In this document: positions 52,107-60,708 of the stretch, piece after piece
Position numbering within the stretch: the stretch's first letter is position 1
Layout: each line of letters starts with the position of its first letter
Assembly (NCBI RefSeq): GCF_009184905.1
Contig: NZ_WESC01000012.1
Coordinates: forward strand, 43,646-107,645
Length of the DNA: 64,000 nt
Reading direction: 5' to 3'
Source: Parvibaculum sedimenti
GTDB taxonomy: Bacteria; Pseudomonadota; Alphaproteobacteria; Parvibaculales; Parvibaculaceae
Made by a program: the position numbers and the translations under genes
The notes under the pieces: model-generated
What the model was told of the DNA's origin: nothing
The model's input: only the letters and a program-made list of their open reading frames with translations
The model's database searches: none

Positions 52107-53183
52107 TTAGCCGCGCGGATCCGGCAAAGGCATCCTGATGCCGCGCCGCCGCGCTTCGACGAAAGCCTTCAACGCCGCTGCGGACATGCTCCGCGGCGGC
52201 GTTTTTATTTCCGGCTCGTCAATGATCGCGGCACGGAGCGGAAGCTGTTGCGGAGCCGGCAGGGATGCGCCGTCTGGAAGCCCTGCCAACTCCCGCATGA
52301 TCGAGGTGGCATCGCGCCAACGCGCGATCATGGGCCCGCCCAGCGCGCTCATATCCGCGCATTTCGACGGCGTGGACTGACCACGATTGCAGAGGATCGT
52401 TTCGCGCACGATGTCGAACTGAAAGCGCGCGCGGCTGATGAACTCCGGGAAAAGCCCTGCCCTCTGCGCCGCTGCGGCAAGCGGCAGGAACTCCGCACAG
52501 GTCGTCTGCTGACGGTCGAGGAGATCGGCCAGAGTCTGCTGCGGCACCGGGGTGCCCGCTTGCACCGCTGCGCAGACGCGCCAGAGAATATCCGCCGCCG
52601 CATGATCGTAAAGCTGAATGAGGCCGCGGTCGCGGTCACCCAGCGCCCCGTAAAGGCGCGCAACGTCCGCAGGTTTCCACTGCCTGTATTCATCAATGAA
52701 ACGCAGCACATCGACTTTCTGTTCGACGGGCGCAAGCAGAGGCACGGCTGGTGCTGGTGCTGGTGCTGGTGCTGGTGCTGGTGCAGGCAATTTGCTCTGC
52801 GGCAAGACCGAAATGCCCTCGGGAATGAACGGAAAGACGCGCGCATTGGCCATGGCCGGCCTGCCGTCCGCCATGGCCGGAATGAAGAGGAGGCGCAGTC
52901 CCGTCGGCTGTTGCTCGATCTGGAAGAGAGCCGCGCTGTCGGCGGCGCCGGAGATACGAAGCGTTCCCTCGACGCCAGTCTCCCTGCGCTGACCATTGAG
53001 GGAATAGACGCGCCCATCCGGCAGGCTGAGGCGCCCGACAACGCGGGTTCCCGCCTCCTGCAGGCTGAGGCTCATGGCGGCGGCAGAGTCCGTGCCGATG
53101 AAGTTTCCGGTGAAGCCCTCAGCGTGTGCCGCGCGCGCCAGAAGGAGCATGGCAACGACGCAGGCCAGCCACAGCTTGCCCAT
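52107..53183 (-). CDS. Exported protein of unknown function with Ala-Pro repeat
   Basis: 358 aa with a signal peptide (cleavage near RAAHAEG). The first 110 residues form a beta-rich domain (FTGNFIGTDSAAAMSLSLQE, GTLRISGAADSAALFQIEQQ) similar to small extracytoplasmic beta domains. A (PA)n linker encoded by a perfect hexamer repeat separates it from a helical C-terminal domain with five Cys (WRVCAAVQ, QTTCAEF, ILCNRG, KCADM). No function recognised. AAGGGGGGAG precedes the ATG at 53183. Confidence 0.7.
   Translation of the reverse strand: MGKLWLACVVAMLLLARAAHAEGFTGNFIGTDSAAAMSLSLQEAGTRVVGRLSLPDGRVYSLNGQRRETGVEGTLRISGAADSAALFQIEQQPTGLRLLFIPAMADGRPAMANARVFPFIPEGISVLPQSKLPAPAPAPAPAPAPAVPLLAPVEQKVDVLRFIDEYRQWKPADVARLYGALGDRDRGLIQLYDHAAADILWRVCAAVQAGTPVPQQTLADLLDRQQTTCAEFLPLAAAAQRAGLFPEFISRARFQFDIVRETILCNRGQSTPSKCADMSALGGPMIARWRDATSIMRELAGLPDGASLPAPQQLPLRAAIIDEPEIKTPPRSMSAAALKAFVEARRRGIRMPLPDPRG
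52173..52206 (+). terminator. Intrinsic terminator of the FKBP gene inside an antisense coding region
   Basis: 12-bp stem CGCCGCTGCGGA / TCCGCGGCGGCG (one mismatch), loop CATGC, then TTTTTATTT. It lies 80 bp after the FKBP stop and within the last 35 codons of the convergent gene. Confidence 0.7.
52748..52783. repeat. Perfect (CTGGTG)6 repeat
   Basis: Six perfect hexamers encoding Ala-Pro on the minus strand, forming the flexible linker of the exported protein. Perfect identity suggests recent slippage expansion. Confidence 0.9.
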
Positions 53184-53261
53184 GAAGCGCTCCCCCCTTG
53201 CGGGGGGAGGCGTGTTTCTGTCGATGCCCTGCGCCACGGTCTTCCCTTAAGCGGGCCCGTC

Positions 53262-54059
53262 CTAGCGCCCGACGAATTTCGGCTGGCGCTTTTCCATATA
53301 GGCCGTCATGCCTTCCTTCACATCTTCCGTCCGCATCAAGGGCAGAAGCTGCAGATAGACATGATGCACATGTTCCGGGAAAGGTTCGTTAAGGCCCATG
53401 CGCATCATGCGTTTGGCAGCTTGAACGGCGAGCGGCGCATTTGCGGCGATTTCCTTCGCCAGCGCCCAGGCGCGAGGCATTAGCTCCTCGTCGGCCACGA
53501 CCTCGGTGGCAAGGCCCCATTCGACGCTCTCATCAGCCGAAAGCGTGCGTCCCGTGAAGATGAGCTTGGCGGCCTTCTCCCAGCCGATCAGGCGCGGCAG
53601 GAACCAGGTGCCGCCGGATTCAGGTACGAGACCGCGCTTGCAGAAGGCGGCGGCGAGCTTGGCCGACCTCGCCATGATACGCATGTCGCAGCCGAGCGCC
53701 GTGTCCATGCCATAGCCCGCCGCGCCGCCATTGAGGGCGCAGATGGTCGGCTTTTCCATTTCGTGAAGCACGGTCGGCGGCGTGTGGCGAACGTTCAGCG
53801 TCGTCGAGACGACACTGCCGCTCAGAATGCCCGTACCGCCGCCCGTCTGGGCGCGGAGATCGAGCCCCGCGCAGAAGGCGCGGCCCGCGCCGGTGAGAAT
53901 GACGACGCGCACATTGCTGTCCGCATTGGCTTCGAGAAGGCGCTCGGTCAACTGGTCGAGCATCGGCCCCGAGATCGTATTCATGCGCTCCGGCGCATTA
54001 AGCGTGATCGTGGCGATATGTTCGGAGACCTCGTACAGGACTTCCTGCGGCTGGCTCAT
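53262..54059 (-). CDS. Enoyl-CoA hydratase/isomerase family protein
   Basis: 265-aa crotonase. Oxyanion segments are RAFCAGLDLRAQTGG and LNGGAAGYGMDTALGCDMRI; KLAAAFCKRGLVPESGGTWF contains the Glu (PESGGTW) typical of 2-(1,2-epoxy-1,2-dihydrophenyl)acetyl-CoA-isomerase-like and medium-chain enoyl-CoA hydratases. The C-terminal VYLQLLPLMRTEDVKEGMTA segment is normal. A gamma carbonic anhydrase gene lies 34 bp upstream on the same strand. Confidence 0.92.
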   Translation of the reverse strand: MSQPQEVLYEVSEHIATITLNAPERMNTISGPMLDQLTERLLEANADSNVRVVILTGAGRAFCAGLDLRAQTGGGTGILSGSVVSTTLNVRHTPPTVLHEMEKPTICALNGGAAGYGMDTALGCDMRIMARSAKLAAAFCKRGLVPESGGTWFLPRLIGWEKAAKLIFTGRTLSADESVEWGLATEVVADEELMPRAWALAKEIAANAPLAVQAAKRMMRMGLNEPFPEHVHHVYLQLLPLMRTEDVKEGMTAYMEKRQPKFVGR

Positions 54060-54093
54060 TCTATCCTCCTTTTTGTTTTTGAGCTCGACCCGA

Positions 54094-54624
54094 TCAGTCG
54101 ACGATCTTCAATTCGCGGGCGTAACGCTTCCAGTTCTCGACGTAATGGTCGGACGAAAGGCGCAGCGCGGCGCTCTGCTCTTCGGTCAGCGTACGAACCA
54201 CCTTGCCGGGCGCACCGAGAACCATCGAATAGTCGGGGATATCCTTACCTTCGGGGATCAGCGTGTTGGCGCCGATGAGACACCCCTTGCCAATGCGGGT
54301 TCCATTCATGACGATGCTGCCGATACCGACAAGGCTTCCCTCGCCGATGGTGCAGCCATGCAGCATAACCATATGGCCAATTGTGACGTTGGCCCCGATG
54401 ATAAGCGGCGAACCCGGATCGGTATGCAAAACCGAGCCATCCTGAACATTGGAATTCTCGCCGATGGTGATCAGTTCGTTATCGCCGCGGATGACGGCGT
54501 TGAACCAGATGCTCGCATTGCGTTCGAGCTTCACATTGCCTATGACCTGCGCATTGGGCGCGATCCAGTATTCGCCTTCGGGCGGGAGAACGGGCTTCGT
54601 ACCGCCCTGCGCATAGATAGCCAT
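54094..54624 (-). CDS. Gamma carbonic anhydrase family protein
   Basis: 176-aa left-handed beta-helix protein of hexapeptide repeats ([20 protein letters not shown] and [20 protein letters not shown]). The three zinc His are in VLHTDPG and [10 protein letters not shown]. Related YrdA/PaaY proteins are carbonic anhydrases or thioesterases. It is probably co-transcribed with the downstream crotonase, as in PaaY-type clusters. Confidence 0.92.
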   Translation of the reverse strand: MAIYAQGGTKPVLPPEGEYWIAPNAQVIGNVKLERNASIWFNAVIRGDNELITIGENSNVQDGSVLHTDPGSPLIIGANVTIGHMVMLHGCTIGEGSLVGIGSIVMNGTRIGKGCLIGANTLIPEGKDIPDYSMVLGAPGKVVRTLTEEQSAALRLSSDHYVENWKRYARELKIVD

Positions 54625-54755
54625 TGTTTATCCTCAATCTGGTGTCTCATTGCGGCAAACTATGCCATGCCACGCGGCTCGATACGAGACGCGGTGTCAC
54701 GAAGCCGCAACGCTGACCCAATAGCCTCGTTCGGTCAAAATAAACGGAGAGCCTC

Positions 54756-56717
54756 ATGACCCAACGCAAGTCCTTCGAAGCCGATCTTGAGACGGCGGAC
54801 GACGACGCCATTGCGCGGTCCATGGCGCCGACGCTGGGTGAACTCTGGTCGCGCCGCGCGATCCTGAAGGGTCTGGGTGGCGTCGGCCTGGTGGCCACAA
54901 CCTCGACCGGCTTCCTCGCGCTCGCAGCTTGCGACCGCGCCGCCGCCGTACCGGGCTTCAACTTCAAGGAAATTGCGCGAGGTGTCGATGAACGTCACCA
55001 TGTCGCGGAGGGCTATGATGCCGACATCCTGATCCGCTGGGGCGACCCGGTGCTCGCGGATGCGCCGGCCTTCGATCCGCAGCATCAGACGGCGGACGCC
55101 CAGCGCAAGCAATTCGGCTACAACAACGACTATGTGGGCTTCGTGCCCCTGCCCTACGGCTCCGGCGCGAGCGACCGGGGGCTCCTTTGCGTCAACCACG
55201 AATATACGAATGCACTGCTGATGTTCCCCGGTCTCGCCGATGTAAAAGCGGCAAGCGCGGAACAGGTGGACATTGCTATCGCCGCGCATGGCTGCTCGAT
55301 TGTCGAGATCGCGCGGGGGACGGACGGCAAATGGGCGCCGGTCGCTGCGGGCGTCTATAACAGACGCATCACGCCGCTCGACACCGAAATCAGGATCAGC
55401 GGCCCCGCCGCAGGCCATGCACGCCTCAAAACCTCCGCCGATCCGGAAGGAATCCGCGTCCTCGGCACACTCAACAATTGCGCGGGTGGCATAACGCCCT
55501 GGGGGAGCTACCTGACCTCCGAAGAAAATGTGAACCTCTATTTCGCGGGCAAGCTCGAAGGACATCCGGAGGCCGGGAACTACAAGCGCATGGGCATTCC
55601 CGGCGACAAGATGGGCTGGGCGCGCTTCCACAAACGCTTCGACATCAACGAGGAACCGAACGAGGCCAATCGCTTCGGCTGGGTGGTCGAGATCGATCCG
55701 CTCGACCCCGCTGCCGCACCACGCAAGCGCAGCGCGCTTGGCCGCTTCAAGCATGAAGGCTGCGAGAATGCGACGACGAAGGATGGCCGCCTCGCCATCT
55801 ATATGGGTGACGACCAACGCTTCGAATATCTCTACAAGTTCGTTACCTCGGCAAAGGTCGATCCGCAGAACCGCGCCGCCAATCGCGACCTCCTCGATGA
55901 GGGTACGCTTTATGTCGCCCGTTTCGAGGAAGATGGTTCCGGCACATGGAGACCGCTCGTCTATGGCGCGAACGGGCTCAACGCCGGAAACGGCTTTTCC
56001 TCGCAGGCGGACGTGCTGATCGAGGCGCGTCGCGCGGCGGACATTCTCGGCGCCACGCCGCTCGACCGGCCTGAAGACGTGCAGCCCAACCCGCGCACGG
56101 GCAAGGTTTATGTCTCGCTCACCAACAATTCCAAGCGCACGGCGGACGAGATCGACACTGTCAATCCACGCGCGGATAACCTCTGGGGGCAGATCGTCGA
56201 GATCACGCCCAAGGGCGGCGACCACGGCGCGGAGAGCTTCTCATGGACGCTCCTCGTCACCTGTGGCGACCCGGCAAAACCCGAGGAAAAGGCGAAGTGG
56301 AACGCGGCGACGAGCACTGACGGTTGGTTCGCCTGTCCCGACAATCTCGCGGTGGACGGCAAGGGGCGGCTCTGGGTGGCAACCGATCAGGGCGTTGAGT
56401 GGAGCCAAACCTCCGGCGCCGCCGACGGCATCTTCGCGCTCGAAACCGACGGTGCGGGACGCGGCACCTCGCGCCGCTTCTTCCGCGTACCCGTGGGCGC
56501 GGAAATGTGCGGCCCATGCTTCACCCCGGATTCGAAGACGCTTTTCGTCGCCGTGCAGCATCCCGGCGCTGACGGGACGAAGGATTTCCAAGGCTTCAAC
56601 CGCGCTTCGACCTTCGACGACCCGGCAACGCGCTGGCCGGATTTCACGCCCGGCATGCCGCCGCGTCCCTCCGTCGTCGCCATTCGCGAGAAGAATGGCG
56701 GCCCCATAGGGGGATAG
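54756..56717 (+). CDS. PhoX family phosphatase (DUF839), Tat-exported
   Basis: 653 aa. A twin-arginine signal (SRRAILKGLGGVGLVATTST) sits at residues 30-55, typical of PhoX, which folds with calcium and iron before export. Recognisable segments include YNNDYVGFVPLP, LLCVNHEYTNALLMFPGL, GGITPWGSYLTSEENVNLYF, YKFVTSAKVDP and WFACPDNLAVDGKGRLWVAT with AEMCGPCFTPDSKTLFVAVQ. It would release phosphate from organic esters in the periplasm. No pho box was identified upstream. Confidence 0.92.
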   Translation: MTQRKSFEADLETADDDAIARSMAPTLGELWSRRAILKGLGGVGLVATTSTGFLALAACDRAAAVPGFNFKEIARGVDERHHVAEGYDADILIRWGDPVLADAPAFDPQHQTADAQRKQFGYNNDYVGFVPLPYGSGASDRGLLCVNHEYTNALLMFPGLADVKAASAEQVDIAIAAHGCSIVEIARGTDGKWAPVAAGVYNRRITPLDTEIRISGPAAGHARLKTSADPEGIRVLGTLNNCAGGITPWGSYLTSEENVNLYFAGKLEGHPEAGNYKRMGIPGDKMGWARFHKRFDINEEPNEANRFGWVVEIDPLDPAAAPRKRSALGRFKHEGCENATTKDGRLAIYMGDDQRFEYLYKFVTSAKVDPQNRAANRDLLDEGTLYVARFEEDGSGTWRPLVYGANGLNAGNGFSSQADVLIEARRAADILGATPLDRPEDVQPNPRTGKVYVSLTNNSKRTADEIDTVNPRADNLWGQIVEITPKGGDHGAESFSWTLLVTCGDPAKPEEKAKWNAATSTDGWFACPDNLAVDGKGRLWVATDQGVEWSQTSGAADGIFALETDGAGRGTSRRFFRVPVGAEMCGPCFTPDSKTLFVAVQHPGADGTKDFQGFNRASTFDDPATRWPDFTPGMPPRPSVVAIREKNGGPIGG

Positions 56718-56779
56718 GTTGCGCAGCCCCCGCCAATGCCGCAATCTCGGCCGGGGCAAATGACTGGGGCGCGGCGGGC

Positions 56780-57835
56780 ATGAAGCTGTTTTTTGACGTT
56801 CTGATCTTCCTCCTCCTCGCCCCCGTCCTCTTCATCTTCGCCTATCAGAACGGCTATCTCGACGCTTACGTGCCGGAAGATGCCGTTCCTGCCGATCCCT
56901 TCATTCGCGCGGAGCTGACGCAGGCAACGAGCGGCTCGGACCTCAGCCGCCGCATCGACAAGGCACTCGACGCTGGCAACTTTGACGACGCGACCATGTA
57001 TGCCGACATCGCCGACTATATGGGCGCGACCATTGAGCCCGGCACGGCCGCGCGCCTTGCACGTGAGAAGACGCTCACCAGCACCGCCATGCGGAACACG
57101 GGCAGTTTCTTCGAGGGCTTCGTCACCGGCGAAGGCAGCGACACGGCCTCGTTCATGGGCGCAATCACCTCCGACCTCACCGTCATTGGCGATGTGCGCG
57201 ACATCGGCTCGGAAGGCACGAAGCTCATCAATGGCCAGGAATATTCGCAGTTCGTCCTCGGCCTCTCTGTCGTCGGCCTCGCGGCCACCACCGCGACCAT
57301 CGCGACCGGCGGCGGCGCTCTGCCTGCGAAGATCGGCGTATCGCTCATCAAGATTTCGAAGAAAGCCGGAACGCTCACTATCCGCTTCACGCGCGACCTG
57401 ACGCGCATGCTCGGCGAGGCGGTCAATTTCGAGCGGCTCGGGCGGACGCTCAAGGAAGTGAACCTCACCGACAGCGCCGCGACCCGCCACGCGATTGCGG
57501 ATTACGCCAATGGCGTTTCAATGGCCCGGCTCACCCCCGTCTTCAAGGATGTCGCGGCGCTTGAGAAAAGCGTCGGCCCGGCCGAAACCGTGCGCCTGCT
57601 CAAATATGTGGAGAATGGCGACGACCTCGCCCACATCACCAAGATGAGCGGCAAGCTCGGCACGAAGACACGCGGCATCATCGAACTGACAGGAAAGACC
57701 AGCCTGCGCGCCTTCAAGACGGTGGCCAATCTGATCCTCTGGGCGGCAGGCTGGGCCTGGGCGCTCATCGCCGCCGTCGGCGCCGGCTTCGTCGGCTCGC
57801 TCCGCCGAAGGTTCAGGCGCCGTCGGGCAGCTTGA
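56780..57835 (+). CDS. Membrane protein of unknown function
   Basis: 351 aa. N-terminal membrane anchor (MKLFFDVLIFLLLAPVLFIF), a soluble region with TSDLTVIGDVRDIGSEGTKL, a hydrophobic central segment (GLSVVGLAATTATIATGGGA) and a final membrane helix (NLILWAAGWAWALIAAVGAG) ending in an Arg cluster. Proteins of this appearance recur in alphaproteobacteria, but no function is known to me. Possible alternative: inner-membrane part of an envelope complex. Confidence 0.75.
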   Translation: MKLFFDVLIFLLLAPVLFIFAYQNGYLDAYVPEDAVPADPFIRAELTQATSGSDLSRRIDKALDAGNFDDATMYADIADYMGATIEPGTAARLAREKTLTSTAMRNTGSFFEGFVTGEGSDTASFMGAITSDLTVIGDVRDIGSEGTKLINGQEYSQFVLGLSVVGLAATTATIATGGGALPAKIGVSLIKISKKAGTLTIRFTRDLTRMLGEAVNFERLGRTLKEVNLTDSAATRHAIADYANGVSMARLTPVFKDVAALEKSVGPAETVRLLKYVENGDDLAHITKMSGKLGTKTRGIIELTGKTSLRAFKTVANLILWAAGWAWALIAAVGAGFVGSLRRRFRRRRAA

Positions 57836-57838
57836 CCT

Positions 57839-58150
57839 TCAGGCCGCCAAAATCAGGCTCAGAACGAAGACGCCCGAGATGAAACTCCAGATCATCGCGA
57901 GGCAGGCCGAGAAAAGCAGCCAGACGGGCGGGCGGTTCTCGAAAACCTGGGCGCGAAAGGCGTTGCGAAGGATCACGTTCGGCCCGGCGAAAATCAGCGT
58001 CGCCACACCCATCACATTCCCGATGGTCGTATCCGACCAGACCTGGAAGCTCGGATGCTTGCTGGTCACGATGCGATAGACGCTGCCCGTAATGCCCGCC
58101 GCGACGAAACCCGTTGCCACAGAAAAGAAGAAAGCCAAACTTTCAGACAT
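57839..58150 (-). CDS. Small membrane protein of unknown function
   Basis: 103 aa with three helices (LAFFFSVATGFVAAGITGSV, VMGVATLIFAGPNVILRNAF, LLFSACLAMIWSFISGVFVL). Conserved-looking but not recognised. ATG at 58150 with GGGGTCAGGG upstream. Convergent with the previous gene, three bases apart. Confidence 0.68.
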   Translation of the reverse strand: MSESLAFFFSVATGFVAAGITGSVYRIVTSKHPSFQVWSDTTIGNVMGVATLIFAGPNVILRNAFRAQVFENRPPVWLLFSACLAMIWSFISGVFVLSLILAA

Positions 58151-58417
58151 GCCCTGACCCCAAACCCCTGCCCAGCGCTCCTGCGGGCGCCCCACCATTG
58201 TCGAGCCCTTATCCGCAAGGCCCGTACCAGCCGGCCCGTCGGGATGGATGGCAATAAAATCTTTGCAAGTCAGTGGTTTAGATGAAGGTCGGAAGCGCCG
58301 AGCGGCTATTCGTTTCGCTTTGTGCCGCGGCCTTGTTCCAAGGCGAGACAGACATTGTCCAGCAATGCGCCGTCGCTACACTGGTGGCAAACCCGGCGGT
58401 CCGAAGGAGTAGGTTGA

Positions 58418-59182
58418 GTGGCGCGACAGAAGCAATCAGGCGGGGAACTGGTTCACGAACGCCCGGCCTGGATTCTGCCCCTGCTGGTCGCGCTCGGGGT
58501 CCTGATCTTTTCCGGCATCTTTCTCTATTACTATTTCGGCCCGACGCCCGCCGAACTCCTCGGCCGCGATCCGAAGGCGAGCGCGGCGACGCGGCGCATC
58601 GAGGCCGTCATCGGCGGCACCCGCTTCCTCATCCCTGAAAATTACACACGCTACCCCTCGCAGCGCGGCGGCGGCCGGCAGGCCGAAGTCGCCATGCATG
58701 CGCTGCTCCCCGACTTCGCGCCCTATTCGCCGGAGCGGCAGGCCGAATTCACGGACAACACGCCCGAGGCGCAAGTCGTCTTCTTCACGCTGCTTGAAGC
58801 GGGCGCAATGCTCCCCGCCGAACGCCGGTTGAAGGAGGTCTATACGAAATACCTCGCCTCGACGGTGGCGGAAAAGGACCGCACGGGACTGGAGAAATTC
58901 AGCTTCAAGCGCGAGTCAGGCTACCGGGACCAAGATCTGCTTGTCGGCACCGACAACGATGGCAGGCTCATTCTCATCACCTGCCAGCAAAAGACGGCGC
59001 TGGTCGAGAGCCCGAATTGCACGCGCAGCCTTCTGCTGACGAGAAACCTCGCCCTCACCTATCGCTACAAGCGCGCGCGTCTGGCGGAATGGCGCCGGAT
59101 CGACGAATTGATGGTCCGGCTTGTCACATCATTCGAGGCGCCGGGACTTCCCAACGGCCTCGAAGGCACGATAACGGATTGA
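58418..59182 (+). CDS. Single-pass membrane protein of unknown function
   Basis: 254 aa. One N-terminal helix (ILPLLVALGVLIFSGIFLYY) anchors a soluble domain outside the cytoplasm (RRIEAVIGGTRFLIPENYTR, LLVGTDNDGRLILITCQQKT). The core looks like a compact alpha/beta domain; no motif was recognised. The GTG at 58418 is preceded by GAAGGAG and gives the anchor at the right place. The gap before it (58151-58417) shows nothing specific. Confidence 0.7.
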   Translation: MARQKQSGGELVHERPAWILPLLVALGVLIFSGIFLYYYFGPTPAELLGRDPKASAATRRIEAVIGGTRFLIPENYTRYPSQRGGGRQAEVAMHALLPDFAPYSPERQAEFTDNTPEAQVVFFTLLEAGAMLPAERRLKEVYTKYLASTVAEKDRTGLEKFSFKRESGYRDQDLLVGTDNDGRLILITCQQKTALVESPNCTRSLLLTRNLALTYRYKRARLAEWRRIDELMVRLVTSFEAPGLPNGLEGTITD

Positions 59183-59193
59183 GGCTCCAAGCC

Positions 59194-59418
59194 TCACTCC
59201 GGCAGGTCGATGTCCAGGATCGCCATCTGGAAGGCGTAGGAAACCTCGCCGTCTTCCTCGTCCTTGAAGATCACGCCGATGAACTCGTCACCGATGTTCA
59301 CTTCGCAGGAGTCGTCCTTCTGCGGCCGCTTCGTGACCGTGATCGAAGGAAGACGGAACTTCTCGCGCAGATAAGCCTCAATGCGCTTGATTTCGGTCTT
59401 GTCCAAATCCGTCTCCAA
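59194..59418 (-). CDS. DUF3126 family protein
   Basis: 74-aa acidic soluble protein. LDKTEIKRIEAYLREKFRLP, SCEVNIGDEFIGVIFKDEED and SYAFQMAILDIDLPE match DUF3126, widespread and conserved in alphaproteobacteria; function unknown. Confidence 0.92.
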   Translation of the reverse strand: METDLDKTEIKRIEAYLREKFRLPSITVTKRPQKDDSCEVNIGDEFIGVIFKDEEDGEVSYAFQMAILDIDLPE

Positions 59419-59490
59419 TCATTGTCCTTGCGGCGTAAGGCCCGCGTGGCGGAGGTTTTAACCGCTCGCGGGCCCTCGCGCAAACCATCT

Positions 59491-60291
59491 TCAACGGGTC
59501 GTATAGCCCCCATCGACCACAAGTTCAGCGCCGGTGGTGAAGGAGGATTCGTCGGACGCAAGGAAAAGCACGGTATTGGCGATTTCATCGGCGACGCCGA
59601 GGCGTCCGATCGGATGCAGCATGGTGAGCAGCGCGATCACCTCATTGCCCGTTTGAGCAAGGCCCGGCATGCCCTTTTCCGCCACGTTGCGCACCATCGG
59701 CGTGTCGATATAGCCCGGATGCACGGAGTTCACGCGGATGCGGTAGCCTGCGTCCGCGCATTCGAGCGCCGCCGCCTTGGTGAGCAGGCGAACGCCCCCC
59801 TTCGCCGCCACATAATCGGCCGCATTGCTCGAACCGACGAGGCCGAGAATCGACGAGATATTGATAATCGATCCCAACGCGCCCTTGGCGGTCGTCTTCT
59901 TGATGGTGCGGATGCCGTGCTTGCAGCCGAGAAAAACGCTGTCGAGATCAACCGCAATGGTGTGGCGCCAGTCTTCGAGCGACTTGTCCTCGATTGGTCC
60001 GCCCTCCGGCGCGATGCCCGCATTGTTGACGACGATGTGAAGCCCGCCATAGCGGTCTTCCGCAAGTTTCGTCACGCGCTCCCACTGGCCCTCGTCGCAA
60101 ACATCATGGTGCATGAAGACGGCCTCGCCGCCTATGCGCTGAATTTCGGCGACGACCGCCTCGCCCGCCGTCTCGTCGAGATCCGTGCAGATGACCTTTG
60201 CGCCTTCCCGCGCCAGCGCCTTCGCGCTCGCCGCGCCGATACCCTTTGCCGCACCCGTCACGATGGCGATCTTGCCTGTCACCCGTCCCAT
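59491..60291 (-). CDS. SDR family NAD(P)-dependent oxidoreductase
   Basis: 266-aa classical short-chain dehydrogenase. Cofactor motif TGAAKGIGAASAKALA, NNAG in VVNNAGIAPEGG, catalytic Ser in NISSILGLVGS and YxxxK in DYVAAKGGVRLLT. An Asp after the second strand (CTDLDET) predicts NAD preference. Similar to cyclopentanol or 3-hydroxyacyl-type dehydrogenases; alcohol substrate unknown. Confidence 0.92.
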   Translation of the reverse strand: MGRVTGKIAIVTGAAKGIGAASAKALAREGAKVICTDLDETAGEAVVAEIQRIGGEAVFMHHDVCDEGQWERVTKLAEDRYGGLHIVVNNAGIAPEGGPIEDKSLEDWRHTIAVDLDSVFLGCKHGIRTIKKTTAKGALGSIINISSILGLVGSSNAADYVAAKGGVRLLTKAAALECADAGYRIRVNSVHPGYIDTPMVRNVAEKGMPGLAQTGNEVIALLTMLHPIGRLGVADEIANTVLFLASDESSFTTGAELVVDGGYTTR

Positions 60292-60415
60292 TCAACTCTC
60301 CCGTCTGACGATTATGATTTTTATGCATTCTGGCCTGTCCGCGCGCTTCCGCAAAGGAGGAAAGCGGGCTCGAGCCATGCTATAGAGCATCAAACAACAC
60401 GCATCAGGACCCGTC

Positions 60416-60700
60416 ATGGCCGTCGCCTACCTGCTTTTCTACAAGACCTCGAAACCTGTCGACATTCTGACGCAGCTCCGCGCCTACAAGGAACGTGAGC
60501 TCGACCGCTCACCGCCCGCGGGACTTCGCCATGCCCGCATTCTCACCGGCACCGACGGCAAGTCGGTCGCCTTCTACACCGAATGGGACGATGCTGAGGG
60601 CCTTGAGGAAATGCGCGACTCCGTTCCCTGGGAAGCCTGCATCGACATCAACGATGTCCATGCCGACTCGCATGAGGAAAAAGTTTTCGAAATCGCCTGA
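60416..60700 (+). CDS. Small protein, dimeric alpha-beta barrel-like
   Basis: 94 aa. Pattern of strand-helix-strand (VAYLLFYKTSKPVDILTQL, RHARILTGTDGKSVAFYTEW, DAEGLEEMRD) resembles ABM-type dimeric alpha-beta barrels; no catalytic residue can be named. It lies eight bases before the flavoprotein gene and is likely co-transcribed. Confidence 0.68.
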   Translation: MAVAYLLFYKTSKPVDILTQLRAYKERELDRSPPAGLRHARILTGTDGKSVAFYTEWDDAEGLEEMRDSVPWEACIDINDVHADSHEEKVFEIA

Positions 60701-60708
60701 GAGGTTAC

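Noticed and set aside
52748..52783. Short tandem repeats considered as a CRISPR array (also 43200-43259)
   Set aside because: Six-base units in coding sequence giving dipeptide repeats, no spacers and no cas genes.
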